A DNA stretch of 64,000 nt from Schlesneria paludicola DSM 18645 (GTDB taxonomy: Bacteria; Planctomycetota; Planctomycetia; Planctomycetales; Planctomycetaceae): contig NZ_JH636434.1 in assembly GCF_000255655.1 (NCBI RefSeq), forward strand, positions 1,689,066 to 1,753,065, written 5' to 3'. Positions 1-8,418 of the stretch are shown here, in pieces. Every line of letters starts with the position of its first letter. The stretch's first letter is position 1. A program made the translations under genes and the position numbers. Below the pieces are notes generated by a model that was not told where the DNA came from, searched no databases, and saw nothing but the letters and a program-made list of their open reading frames with translations.

Positions 1-4
1 AGCC

Positions 5-1765
5 ATGAAGGCGGCTGTCGCACGTCAACATCGTGAACGTCATTTGGCTGCTGCACGCGCGGATCTCGATGCCCGATCGCACCAGTCGTTCTGGTCTGTG
101 ATTGGGCAACAGATTCTGCAGAAAGTCGAAGATCGCCACGATCACCGGCATGGACCACGATTGATTTCCGAAGAAACCGAGCACCATACCGTCATCAGCA
201 ACGTCACGGTCGATATGATGGAAGAAATCCAGGCACATGGAGAACTGTATCCTTACGCACAAATCGTCATTCGAACCAAGCGGGTTTACCCGCAAGGCGA
301 ACTGGCATCTCATCTGATTGGGTATCGTAAACCGATCACCGACGAACAACTGCAAGATCGAAAAACGAAGTACCCCGACGGCGATCCACAGGATTATCGA
401 CTGGGCGACCCCTATGGTCTCGATGGGCTTGAACGTTCCTATGATTCCGTCCTGAAAGGAATTCGCGGACGCCGCACACTGATCAAGAATCGTCGCGGGG
501 AAATCCTCGAAACACGCATCGATCGCGCACCCCAACAGGGACGAGACCTGGTCCTGACAATCGATACCGCAATGCAGCGCAAAGCAGAACGATTGACCGA
601 CGAAGCGTTGTCACAAGTCACACTTCCGGGAACAGTGGATCAGGAACGACCGCACGGGGCACTGCGACACGCCACACGACCGCGAGGAGCTTGCCTGGTG
701 GCGATGGACGTGAATACCGGCGCGATTGTGGCCGCGGCATCGGCCCCACGGTTCAACTTGAACCTGATGGTTTCGAGCGATGCCGAAGCCTGGAAGGATT
801 TGGTTTCTGATCCGCGTAGTCCCCTGATGTCACGCATCACGCGAATCCCGCTGCCGCCCGGATCGGTCTTCAAACCCATTTCCGCCGTCGCCACCCTCGA
901 GAGCGGCGTCATGCATGCCGAGACACTGTTCGATTGCCGCGGATACCTTGATAATCCCAAACAATTTCGTTGTTTGCCATTCGTACACTACCAGCGAGGC
1001 CACGGTTCACTGGATCTGGCAGGTGCCCTCTGCCGATCGTGCAACGTTTACTTCTATTCCGCTGCCCGTCGTATGGGACCGCAAACGCTCGTTGACTGGG
1101 CCCGCGAGTTCGGGATCGGTGAACCAACGGGAATCGACTTGCCGTCGGAATCTGCGGGACATCTCCCTGCCCCCGATCAGCCCGCGAAATCCGGCTCAAC
1201 GCCCTCGAAATGGAAACCTGTCGACACGCTGCAACTTGCGATCGGTCAATCGACACTCGAAGTGACGCCATTGCAAATGGTCCGAATGATCGCCGCCTTC
1301 GCCAATGATGGCCACCTTGTTCGCCCTCATCTCGCAGCAAATTCCGGCCCTTCCAACATGGACGAAGCCGACTCCGTTCGGCAGTCGCTGACCACGGACG
1401 GATCGCGTCCCGTCCGGGGCCTACACCCGGGAACCCTTGAAGCCGTCCGAGAAGGTTTGGTCATGGTCGTGCACGATTCGCACGGCACGGGTTACAAAAC
1501 CATCCGCCTGAAGGAAATCTCCATTGCGGGAAAGACCGGGACGGCGCAAACGAACGGTGTCGATCACGCCTGGTTTGCGGGATACGCCCCCGCTGAACGG
1601 CCCAGATACGCATTTGTGGTCGTCGTCCAAAATGGCGGTGGTGGCGGCAAAGTGGCGGGTCCCGTCGCACGTGAATTCGTCAAGGCACTGATGGAAGCGA
1701 AGTTGCTCGCCAAGCCGCCGGAACTCGCCAGCGACCACCGAACAAATCGAAGTGCCAACGACTGA
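5..1765 (+). CDS. mrdA: Penicillin-binding protein 2-type transpeptidase, 5' end cut off by the window
   Basis: Class B penicillin-binding protein that cross-links peptidoglycan peptides during side-wall growth. The three active-site motifs are visible in order: SVFK with nucleophile Ser287 and Lys290, SCN at 345-347, and KTG at 510-512 (numbering from the first Met in the window). The N-terminal part up to about residue 230 is the pedestal/dimerisation domain, including the LIGYR stretch typical of PBP2. No membrane anchor precedes it, so the first ATG at base 5 is almost certainly an internal Met and the true start lies upstream of base 1. The protein ends in a short hydrophilic tail. The family assignment is firm; PBP2 (mrdA) rather than PBP3 (ftsI) is inferred from the pedestal and the family feel of the sequence, and rodA/mreC neighbours expected upstream would settle it. 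Confidence 0.9.
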   Translation: MKAAVARQHRERHLAAARADLDARSHQSFWSVIGQQILQKVEDRHDHRHGPRLISEETEHHTVISNVTVDMMEEIQAHGELYPYAQIVIRTKRVYPQGELASHLIGYRKPITDEQLQDRKTKYPDGDPQDYRLGDPYGLDGLERSYDSVLKGIRGRRTLIKNRRGEILETRIDRAPQQGRDLVLTIDTAMQRKAERLTDEALSQVTLPGTVDQERPHGALRHATRPRGACLVAMDVNTGAIVAAASAPRFNLNLMVSSDAEAWKDLVSDPRSPLMSRITRIPLPPGSVFKPISAVATLESGVMHAETLFDCRGYLDNPKQFRCLPFVHYQRGHGSLDLAGALCRSCNVYFYSAARRMGPQTLVDWAREFGIGEPTGIDLPSESAGHLPAPDQPAKSGSTPSKWKPVDTLQLAIGQSTLEVTPLQMVRMIAAFANDGHLVRPHLAANSGPSNMDEADSVRQSLTTDGSRPVRGLHPGTLEAVREGLVMVVHDSHGTGYKTIRLKEISIAGKTGTAQTNGVDHAWFAGYAPAERPRYAFVVVVQNGGGGGKVAGPVAREFVKALMEAKLLAKPPELASDHRTNRSAND

Positions 1766-1859
1766 AAGAGGGAACAATCCAGGACTGAGTTGACGATCAA
1801 CGTACCCAGGCGACAGGATACGCTGACGGCCGAATTGAAAACCTCAGGAGAAGTCCCAC

Positions 1860-2744
1860 ATGCTACCCTTTGCCTTGGCGATGTTGCTCGCCAGTCAGGC
1901 GAACGAAACCTTGTTCGTCGCGACGCCACTGACTCAACCCCTGCAGTTCACGCCAGGGATCGAGGGTCCTCAGTGTGATCGTGAAGGGAATATCTATGCC
2001 GTCAATTTCGAGAAGCAACAGACGATTGGCAAAGTGACGCCCGCCGGAAAAGGCGAAATCTTTGTGACGCTGCCGGGCGAGAGCGTCGGTAATGGAATCG
2101 TGTTCGATCTGCAGGGACGGATGTATGTCGCCGACTACGTGGGACACAGCGTCCTGCGCATCGACATGAAGACGAAGAAGATCGATCTGTTTGCCCATGA
2201 CGACAGCATGAATCAACCCAATGATCTGGCCATTGCCGCCGACGGAACCTTGTATGCCAGCGATCCAGCCTGGAAGCAGGGTACGGGACAACTCTGGAAA
2301 ATCGACACCACCGGCAAGATGCAGAAAATCGCCGAAAACATGGGGACGACCAACGGAATCGAAGTCAGCCCCGACGGCAAAACATTGTTTGTCAACGAAA
2401 CGACGCAGCGAAACGTGTGGGCGCTGCCCATTAAGCCCGATGGGACCGTCGGCGAAAAGCGGCTCTTGAAGAAGTTTGACGATTTCGGCTTCGATGGCAT
2501 GCGCTGCGACGTCGACGGAAATTTGTACATTACGCGATACCGCAAAGGGACCGTCGTCGTACTTTCGCCCGCGGGTGAAATCCTTCGCGAAATCGACGTG
2601 CTCGGCAGCATGCCCAGCAATATTTGTTTCGGCGGACCCGACGGCCGAACCGCGTATGTCACCGAAGTGGAACATACGCGTCTGGTCCAATTCCGCGTCG
2701 ACAAACCGGGCCTGGCCTGGAAGCGATCGCGAATCGAACACTAG
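1860..2744 (+). CDS. SMP-30/gluconolactonase/LRE-family beta-propeller protein
   Basis: 294-residue six-bladed beta-propeller of the SMP-30/Gluconolaconase/LRE family, which hydrolyses sugar lactones or related esters with a bound divalent metal. Candidate metal ligands fit the family pattern: Glu in GIEGPQCD near residue 37, Asn in TTNGIEVSPDG near 165, and Asp in FDGMRCDVDGN near 215. Repeated blades of the form 'DG.LYV.D' are visible throughout. The start at 1860 is supported by AGGAGA 9 bases upstream, and the first 15 residues (MLPFALAMLLASQAN) look like a short signal peptide, so the protein is probably exported. It lies 95 bp behind the PBP gene. Substrate cannot be deduced; such proteins are abundant in planctomycetes as sugar lactonases. 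Confidence 0.85.
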   Translation: MLPFALAMLLASQANETLFVATPLTQPLQFTPGIEGPQCDREGNIYAVNFEKQQTIGKVTPAGKGEIFVTLPGESVGNGIVFDLQGRMYVADYVGHSVLRIDMKTKKIDLFAHDDSMNQPNDLAIAADGTLYASDPAWKQGTGQLWKIDTTGKMQKIAENMGTTNGIEVSPDGKTLFVNETTQRNVWALPIKPDGTVGEKRLLKKFDDFGFDGMRCDVDGNLYITRYRKGTVVVLSPAGEILREIDVLGSMPSNICFGGPDGRTAYVTEVEHTRLVQFRVDKPGLAWKRSRIEH

Positions 2745-2870
2745 CGCCCCCTTTTTTCGCGAGGACACGTTCCCGCGACAGGTGCTGGCTCGATGGATTG
2801 AACTCGATGGAGTTCAACGTGCCTGCACATCCGTTTTCCTCATTTTTGATATCAGGATCGATTCACGACC

Positions 2871-3311
2871 ATGACGCCACAAGAAACCGCCGAAAAACTG
2901 GGCATCACCTTTGCAAAACAAGAGCCGGGCTATCTGAACCTTTGCATCCGTACCGGCAATCTGCTGATGTCCTCGGGACATGTCAGCGACCTGAAAGGAA
3001 AAGTGGGAGCTGGCGTCAGCGTCGAAGAGGCCTATCAGGCGGCACGCGACTGCGTCATCAAGATTCTGAAATCGGTGCATAACACCCACGGAACGCTGAA
3101 TGGTCTACGGGTTATCAAGTTGTTGGGCTGCGTGAATTCGACGCTCGAATTTCATGAACAGCATCTGGTCATCAACGGCGCTTCAGACTTGCTGCACGAG
3201 ATTTACGGCAAATCGGGCGACGGTTATCACGCGCGCAGTGCGCTGGGATTCGCTCAACTTCCCACAAATGCAGCCGTGGAAGTCGAAGCCATTTTCGAAG
3301 TCAAGTCGTAA
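2871..3311 (+). CDS. RidA/YjgF/YER057c/UK114-family protein
   Basis: 146 residues, slightly longer than classical RidA (about 130). The family fold signature is visible: SGHVSDLKGK near residue 35, then an alpha-helical stretch with AARDCVIKILKSV, and the C-terminal HARSALGFAQLP followed by AAVEVEAIFEV, in which the Arg of HARSA corresponds to the ligand-binding Arg of RidA. Members deaminate reactive enamine/imine intermediates from PLP enzymes, but this longer subgroup with the 'LGCVNST' strand is less well characterised, so the exact activity is open. The ATG at 2871 follows a 126-bp gap. A 10-bp inverted repeat lies just downstream (3322-3370). Cytosolic, no signal peptide. Confidence 0.88.
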   Translation: MTPQETAEKLGITFAKQEPGYLNLCIRTGNLLMSSGHVSDLKGKVGAGVSVEEAYQAARDCVIKILKSVHNTHGTLNGLRVIKLLGCVNSTLEFHEQHLVINGASDLLHEIYGKSGDGYHARSALGFAQLPTNAAVEVEAIFEVKS

Positions 3312-3694
3312 GCGTCTGTTCGATCCGGCCACCGAAGATGCTGACACCCGGCAAATTCGATGGCCGGATCAGTACGTCAAACTCGGCAGATCTCCACTTC
3401 GGATCGACCCGTGCCGCTTGAAATCACCCAAAAATGTTGATTTCCGGACCGCACCGACGACGATCTGCGACTGACGGACGACCTGTTTTTCCCTAAGTCG
3501 ACATTGGGCCATTGGCCAAGTGCGGCTAAGATATACCCCAACGGCTGGGGGGATTCCGACGTATGAACCCCTGCCGTTGTAGCGTCCCGTGGCGCTGTGA
3601 ACATGGTCGCTGGCAATCCAGCTCAAATGGGATTTGGGCTCGACCCACACCTGACCTGTGAGCGGCGCAAAGGAATGGCAAAGGAGACACGGAC
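3312..3694. other. Intergenic region with a 10-bp inverted repeat
   Basis: 383 bp with no convincing gene. The perfect inverted repeat GATCCGGCCA (3322-3331) / TGGCCGGATC (3361-3370) immediately behind the RidA stop could form a stem with a 29-base loop, but no T-run follows, so it is only a possible terminator. The remainder up to the ribosome binding site of the DsbD-like gene must hold that gene's promoter; no clear -35/-10 pair is recognisable. Confidence 0.4.
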
Positions 3695-6232
3695 GTGGTG
3701 AGTTTGGCTCACCCGATACGAATTCCTTCGCGGGGGCTGCCAATGATGTCTCGCAGGATGCAAATAATGCGCTGTTCTTCCATGGATTCCGGTCGCCAAA
3801 CCAGCTTAGTCACGGTCCTGCAGGCCGCTCTGGTTTTTGCCACAGTGATGATCTGCCCCGCATGGGCACAACTCGGCAATTTCGAGGATCTGCTCGAGAC
3901 CAAGCCTCGGCCTGGAAAATCGGTGAAGGCCGTGTTTACCGCGACGCTGGAACCTGCCACTGCGAAGCCTGGTGATGAAGTCACCTTGACCGTTTCCGCC
4001 AAGCTTCCCCCCAAGAGTTACATCTACGCCACAACCGGCGAATTCGATCAGCGCACACGCATCACGACGAAAAAAATCGTCGGACTGGCCGCCGTCGACA
4101 ACGAATTTCAGCCTGACCGTAAGCCTGAAACGGCACCTGATCCGATCTTGAATCAAGTGATTTCCAAGTTCCATGGCGACGTTTCATGGTCGAAGAAATT
4201 TAAGGTCGAATCAGAAGTCGATCCCGCGAACGTCGCCGTCGAACTCCAGCTTGAAGGGCAATACTGCTCCGAGGGTGCTGGCGGATCATGCACACCGATC
4301 CGTGGCATCGATCTGCACGCGAACCTCGTGAAGGAGACCGGGAACGCAAAACCCGCTGACGAGGCGGCAGTGAAATTCTGGTACCGCGATCGGCCGATCA
4401 AAGGAAATTCGAATCCCGTTGAATTCGAATACCAGCTCGGACCAAAGAAAGAGTCCGCGGGAAAAATCGTCGTGCTGTCGATCACGATGCATCTGGATCA
4501 GGGTTGGCACACGTTTCCAACCTACGAAGGTGCCGGGGGACAGCCCACGGCATTCGACCTCAAGACGGTCTATGGGCTTAAGGCAATCGGGGACGAGTTC
4601 AAACCCAATCGTGAAGTCGAACATAAGCAAGAAGGCAACGACAAGCTTCAGATTTATCATGATCAGGTGACATGGACTCAGGAATTTGAAGTCCTCCCCG
4701 ACGGTCGCCCGAATGCTTATGGCATTGAAGGCGCGATCAAGTACCAGGTCTGTTCGACCAGTTGCATTCCCAAAAACACCAAGTTCTCGCTGGGTGTCAC
4801 AAGCGATGACATCCAACCGCCTGCCACGGTCGATTTCTATGAAGAACCCACCGCGCCAACAGAAGTCGTCGCCGCACCCCGGATTCAAGATAAAGGTTTG
4901 ATCTTCTTTCTGCTGACGGCCGTTGGCGCCGGTCTGGTGGCCCTGGTCACCCCGTGTGTGTTCCCGATGGTTCCGATTACCGTCAGCTTTTTCCTGAAAC
5001 AAAACGAATCGACCGGCACCCGCCCGATTGCCCTGGCACTCGTCTTTTCCGCATCGATCGTTGCGGCGTTCGTCGTCATCGGAGTGGGGATCGCGGCGAT
5101 TTTTGGTGCCACCAAACCGAACGAACTGGCCAATAACTGGATTCTGAATCTGTTCCTGGCGTCGGTTTTCTTTACCTTCGCCCTGAACATGCTGGGTTTA
5201 TTCGAAATCCAGGTGCCAAGCTGGCTGGTGTCGATGACCTCGACCGGAGAGCAGGCGGGCGGCTACCTCGGTGTCATCTTCATGGCGTTGACGTTCGTGC
5301 TGACCTCGTTCAGTTGTACGTTTGCCTTCGTGGGTTCGCTATTGGCCGCCGCCGCGCAAGGGGAGTACTACTGGCCCGTGCTGGGAATGCTCGCGTTCGG
5401 AGCCACGTTCGCAATGCCGTTTTTCGCACTGGCAATGGCCCCCGGGATGCTGAAATCCTTGCCCAAAAGTGGTGGTTGGCTGAATGCCGTGAAGGTTGTG
5501 ATGGGCTTCGTCGAAGTCGGTGTCGCCGTCAAATACATCAGTATTGTCGACCAGCAGTGGAATCCAGTGCCCTGGATCTTCGATTTTACCAACGTCATGA
5601 CGCTTTGGTCCGTGCTGTCGATCTGCACGGGACTTTACCTGTTGGGCCAGTTCCGTCTGACCCATGACTCGCCCGTGCAGGGCCTGTCTCCAATACGCGT
5701 CCTGTTGTCCGTCGGCTTTTTGCTACTGGGTGGACTCTTCGCGGTGGGAATGGCCAATCCAGATCGCGAATCCTGGTTCGTCGACCAGCTTGTCGCGTTT
5801 GCTCCCGCGCGAGTGACCGAATCCGAGTTTGAAACGGACTTTGATGCCGCCGTGCTGAGCGCGATGGCCACGAACAAGCCGCTCTTTATCGACTTCACCG
5901 GCGTCTTCTGCACCAATTGCCGCCTGATGGAAAAGCGGATGGCAAAGCCGCACAACCATCGTCGTCTTCAACGGTTCGTCCAAGCGCAGTTGTACGCCGA
6001 CAAGGTTCCCAACAAGCCGGATCAGGCGGAAGCGGACCGAATTCTGGCCCGCAATATCGGGCTTCAAACCGATTGGTTTGGCGATGTGACGTTGCCTGCC
6101 TACGCCGTGGTCACACCCGACGGGAAAACCATTCTGAGCAAGTTCCTGGGCCTGGAATCCAAAGAAGGCGACTTCGCCAAGTTTCTGGACGAAGGGTACC
6201 GCAAATGGGACGCGATGCGCCCCGCCAAATGA
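3695..6232 (+). CDS. DsbD-type thiol:disulfide interchange protein with two N-terminal domains
   Basis: 845-residue inner-membrane protein that moves reducing equivalents from cytosolic thioredoxin to the periplasm. Order of domains: signal sequence; two tandem DsbD-alpha-like immunoglobulin folds, each with its own cysteine pair (C191/C199 and C353/C357); a cytochrome-c-biogenesis-type membrane domain from about residue 400 to 700 with the paired transmembrane cysteines C421 (TPCVFPM) and C541 (SFSCTFAF); and a C-terminal thioredoxin-like domain with C739-T-N-C742. E. coli DsbD is about 565 residues with one alpha domain, so the second alpha domain is the main difference. The GTG start at 3695 has AAGGAG 8 bases upstream; an internal ATG at 3782 would give a more normal signal peptide ending PAWAQ. 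Likely client pathways are cytochrome c maturation or exported-disulfide repair. Confidence 0.88.
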   Translation: MVSLAHPIRIPSRGLPMMSRRMQIMRCSSMDSGRQTSLVTVLQAALVFATVMICPAWAQLGNFEDLLETKPRPGKSVKAVFTATLEPATAKPGDEVTLTVSAKLPPKSYIYATTGEFDQRTRITTKKIVGLAAVDNEFQPDRKPETAPDPILNQVISKFHGDVSWSKKFKVESEVDPANVAVELQLEGQYCSEGAGGSCTPIRGIDLHANLVKETGNAKPADEAAVKFWYRDRPIKGNSNPVEFEYQLGPKKESAGKIVVLSITMHLDQGWHTFPTYEGAGGQPTAFDLKTVYGLKAIGDEFKPNREVEHKQEGNDKLQIYHDQVTWTQEFEVLPDGRPNAYGIEGAIKYQVCSTSCIPKNTKFSLGVTSDDIQPPATVDFYEEPTAPTEVVAAPRIQDKGLIFFLLTAVGAGLVALVTPCVFPMVPITVSFFLKQNESTGTRPIALALVFSASIVAAFVVIGVGIAAIFGATKPNELANNWILNLFLASVFFTFALNMLGLFEIQVPSWLVSMTSTGEQAGGYLGVIFMALTFVLTSFSCTFAFVGSLLAAAAQGEYYWPVLGMLAFGATFAMPFFALAMAPGMLKSLPKSGGWLNAVKVVMGFVEVGVAVKYISIVDQQWNPVPWIFDFTNVMTLWSVLSICTGLYLLGQFRLTHDSPVQGLSPIRVLLSVGFLLLGGLFAVGMANPDRESWFVDQLVAFAPARVTESEFETDFDAAVLSAMATNKPLFIDFTGVFCTNCRLMEKRMAKPHNHRRLQRFVQAQLYADKVPNKPDQAEADRILARNIGLQTDWFGDVTLPAYAVVTPDGKTILSKFLGLESKEGDFAKFLDEGYRKWDAMRPAK

Positions 6233-6292
6233 TCGGGGCGTCGCCTTCGGATCACACGCCGTAACGAACCGTTAGGAACCGGCCGAAACCCT

Positions 6293-7123
6293 TTGAAAGC
6301 GACGCCAGTGACAGACTGTTCGGACACCGCATCTCGCTGTCGCACCGTGCTGATCTGTCATGCCGACGACGACTTGAACCGGGAAGGACTGGCGCGGTGG
6401 CTGGCGACTACGACAGAACTGGTCGGCGTCGTGATTCTCGAGGAACCAGCCAAACGGATGCGACGACGCATCCAGCGAGAAATCCAGCGTGTGGGGTTGG
6501 TTCGGTTTCTCGACGTGCTCGCGTTCCGGGTCTACTACAAGTTGTTCCTGGCCAAACGCGACCATGCGTGGGAACGGACGACGCTCGACCAATTGTGCGT
6601 GCAATTTCCGCCCCTTGGGCCATCCACACGGATCCTGCACGCACCTTCGCCGAATTCGAAAGAGGTCGAACAGTTCCTACAGAGCTTGACGCCCGACATC
6701 GTTATCGCCCGGTGTAAATCGCTGCTCAAAGAAAGCGTCTTCACAATTCCGAAGTCTGGCACGTTTGTCATGCACCCCGGAATCTGCCCCCAGTACCGCA
6801 ACGCCCATGGATGTTTTTGGGCACTTGCCCAAAACGATCGCGGCAATGTGGGGATGACCCTGCTGAAGATCGACAAGGGAATCGACACCGGCCCCGTCTA
6901 CGGTTACTACAGATCCGAATTCGACGAAACGCAGGATTCACACCATGTGATCCAGCACAAAGTCGTTTTCGATAACCTTGATGCGCTGACGGCCAAGCTG
7001 AACGAAATTCAGGCGGGGCGTGCGGCCCCGCTCAGCACTCAGGGGTTACCCTCGGGCGAATGGGGCCAGCCTTGGCTCACCGCATACTGGAAATACCTTC
7101 GCGACGCCCGAAAGCGAGCGTAA
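6293..7123 (+). CDS. Formyltransferase-fold protein, atypical active site
   Basis: 276 residues with the core of the formyl transferase fold (as in methionyl-tRNA or sugar-nucleotide formyltransferases): MHPGICPQYRNAHGCFW near residue 160 matches the 'NxHxSLLPxxRG' loop, and LLKIDKGIDTGPVYG near 200 matches the 'MDxGLDTG' loop carrying the catalytic Asp. The His is kept, but the Asn two residues before it is a Val, so classical formyl transfer is not assured. An N-terminal extension of roughly 100 residues holds a Rossmann-like start (TVLICHADDD). The frame requires a TTG start at 6293; no in-frame ATG lies close. It is the first gene of a co-directional group with the LuxE-like and aldehyde dehydrogenase genes (152 bp to the next). 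It may modify an amino-sugar or amine in that pathway; the substrate is unknown. Confidence 0.72.
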   Translation: MKATPVTDCSDTASRCRTVLICHADDDLNREGLARWLATTTELVGVVILEEPAKRMRRRIQREIQRVGLVRFLDVLAFRVYYKLFLAKRDHAWERTTLDQLCVQFPPLGPSTRILHAPSPNSKEVEQFLQSLTPDIVIARCKSLLKESVFTIPKSGTFVMHPGICPQYRNAHGCFWALAQNDRGNVGMTLLKIDKGIDTGPVYGYYRSEFDETQDSHHVIQHKVVFDNLDALTAKLNEIQAGRAAPLSTQGLPSGEWGQPWLTAYWKYLRDARKRA

Positions 7124-7275
7124 TCCTCACTGGCAGCGTGGCAATCCTTTCCGATCATGCTCAGAATGCCGTGCGACAGTCCGCAGGGAATCCCTGTGAA
7201 GTTTGAAAACGCCACTCTTGCTACTATGATTCTCAGACAATTGTTTTCGTCCCACCGCTCCAAGAGGTCCCGCCC

Positions 7276-8370
7276 GTGAGTCAACTTGCCGAAAAAATTG
7301 CTGCCGCGAAAGCTCAACTCGACGCCCACACAGTCGAATCCGTTCAGTGGCACTTTCATGAATCGACGGGAAGCCCTTATTGGCTCGAAAAGGCGAAGAC
7401 CTTCAAGTTCGATCCACTGAAAGAAGTCAAATGCTTCGATGACCTGAAGAAGTTTCCTCACTTCGAAGACGAAGAACTGCGTGGCGGTCCAATCAATCGC
7501 TGGATCCCGAAAGGTTTGGCAGGCAAGCCCGCCTACGTCTTCGAGACCGGTGGGACGACCGGGATCCCGAAGAGCCGCATGGTGATCGAAGATCACTGGA
7601 TCGATTACGAGAACTTCAGCGACACATTGCCGGACGAGTATTTTCCCAAGGGCTCGAACTGGCTGATGCTCGGCCCTTCTGGTCCTCGTCGACTGCGACT
7701 GGCCGTTGAACACCTGGCTCAACATCGCGGCGGAATCTGCTTCTGCGTGGATCTCGATCCACGCTGGGTGGTGAAACTGCTAAAGAAAGGCAAGATCAAG
7801 GAAGCAGAAGATTATAAGGATCACGTCATCGATCAGGTCATGACGATCCTGTCTGCCAACCACGACATCAAATGCGCATTCATGACGCCCAAGCTGTTGG
7901 AAGCGCTCGCCATGCGGTTGATCGACGAGGGTTCAAGCATCGCGGAAACAGGAATTACGGGCATCTTCGCCGGGGGAACCGAATTCACACCGCAGTGGTA
8001 CCGCACCTGTCGTGAAGAACTGCTCGGCCCCGACGTCTACATCACCCCCACATACGGCAACACGTTGATGGGCTTGGCATGCGGAAAGCCGTTCGATCCA
8101 GCCGACAACTACAAGATCACCTACTACGCCCCACAGCCGCGTGCGGTGATCGAAACGGTTGAGTTCAAGGACTACAACCAGCTCGTGGGCTATAGCCAGA
8201 CGGGCCGCGTCAAGCTGTACACGATGACGAAAGAGTTGTTCATCCCAGGCTTCATGGAACGTGACGAAGGGGAACGCGAACTGCCCCACGATAAGTACCC
8301 CTGGGATGGAATCAGTGGAACCCGACCGTTCCACGAATACGCCAAGACGACCACCGTCGGCGTGTATTGA
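7276..8370 (+). CDS. LuxE/PaaK-like adenylate-forming enzyme
   Basis: 364-residue member of the ANL/phenylacetate-CoA-ligase-like group. The nucleotide-binding P-loop ETGGTTGIPKSR lies at residues 90-101, GIFAGGTEFTP near 230 and the YITPTYGNTLMG adenine/acyl-pocket strand near 258. At 364 residues it lacks the mobile C-terminal lid of PaaK (about 430) and matches the size of LuxE acyl-protein synthetase (about 370). Its partner 48 bp downstream is an aldehyde-dehydrogenase-fold reductase, just as LuxE is paired with LuxC in the fatty acid reductase complex, where LuxE activates a fatty acid as acyl-AMP and hands it to LuxC. That functional parallel is inference from size, order and fold. GTG start at 7276 with AGAGGT upstream. 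No signal peptide. Confidence 0.75.
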   Translation: MSQLAEKIAAAKAQLDAHTVESVQWHFHESTGSPYWLEKAKTFKFDPLKEVKCFDDLKKFPHFEDEELRGGPINRWIPKGLAGKPAYVFETGGTTGIPKSRMVIEDHWIDYENFSDTLPDEYFPKGSNWLMLGPSGPRRLRLAVEHLAQHRGGICFCVDLDPRWVVKLLKKGKIKEAEDYKDHVIDQVMTILSANHDIKCAFMTPKLLEALAMRLIDEGSSIAETGITGIFAGGTEFTPQWYRTCREELLGPDVYITPTYGNTLMGLACGKPFDPADNYKITYYAPQPRAVIETVEFKDYNQLVGYSQTGRVKLYTMTKELFIPGFMERDEGERELPHDKYPWDGISGTRPFHEYAKTTTVGVY

Positions 8371-8418
8371 TTGGATTTCGCAGTACAACTTAAGACCGTC
8401 TAACCGTGAGAGCTTCAC

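Noticed and set aside
1863-2768. 301-codon minus-strand frame opposite the SMP-30-type gene
   Set aside because: Antisense shadow; the plus-strand protein has signal peptide, ribosome binding site and family residues.
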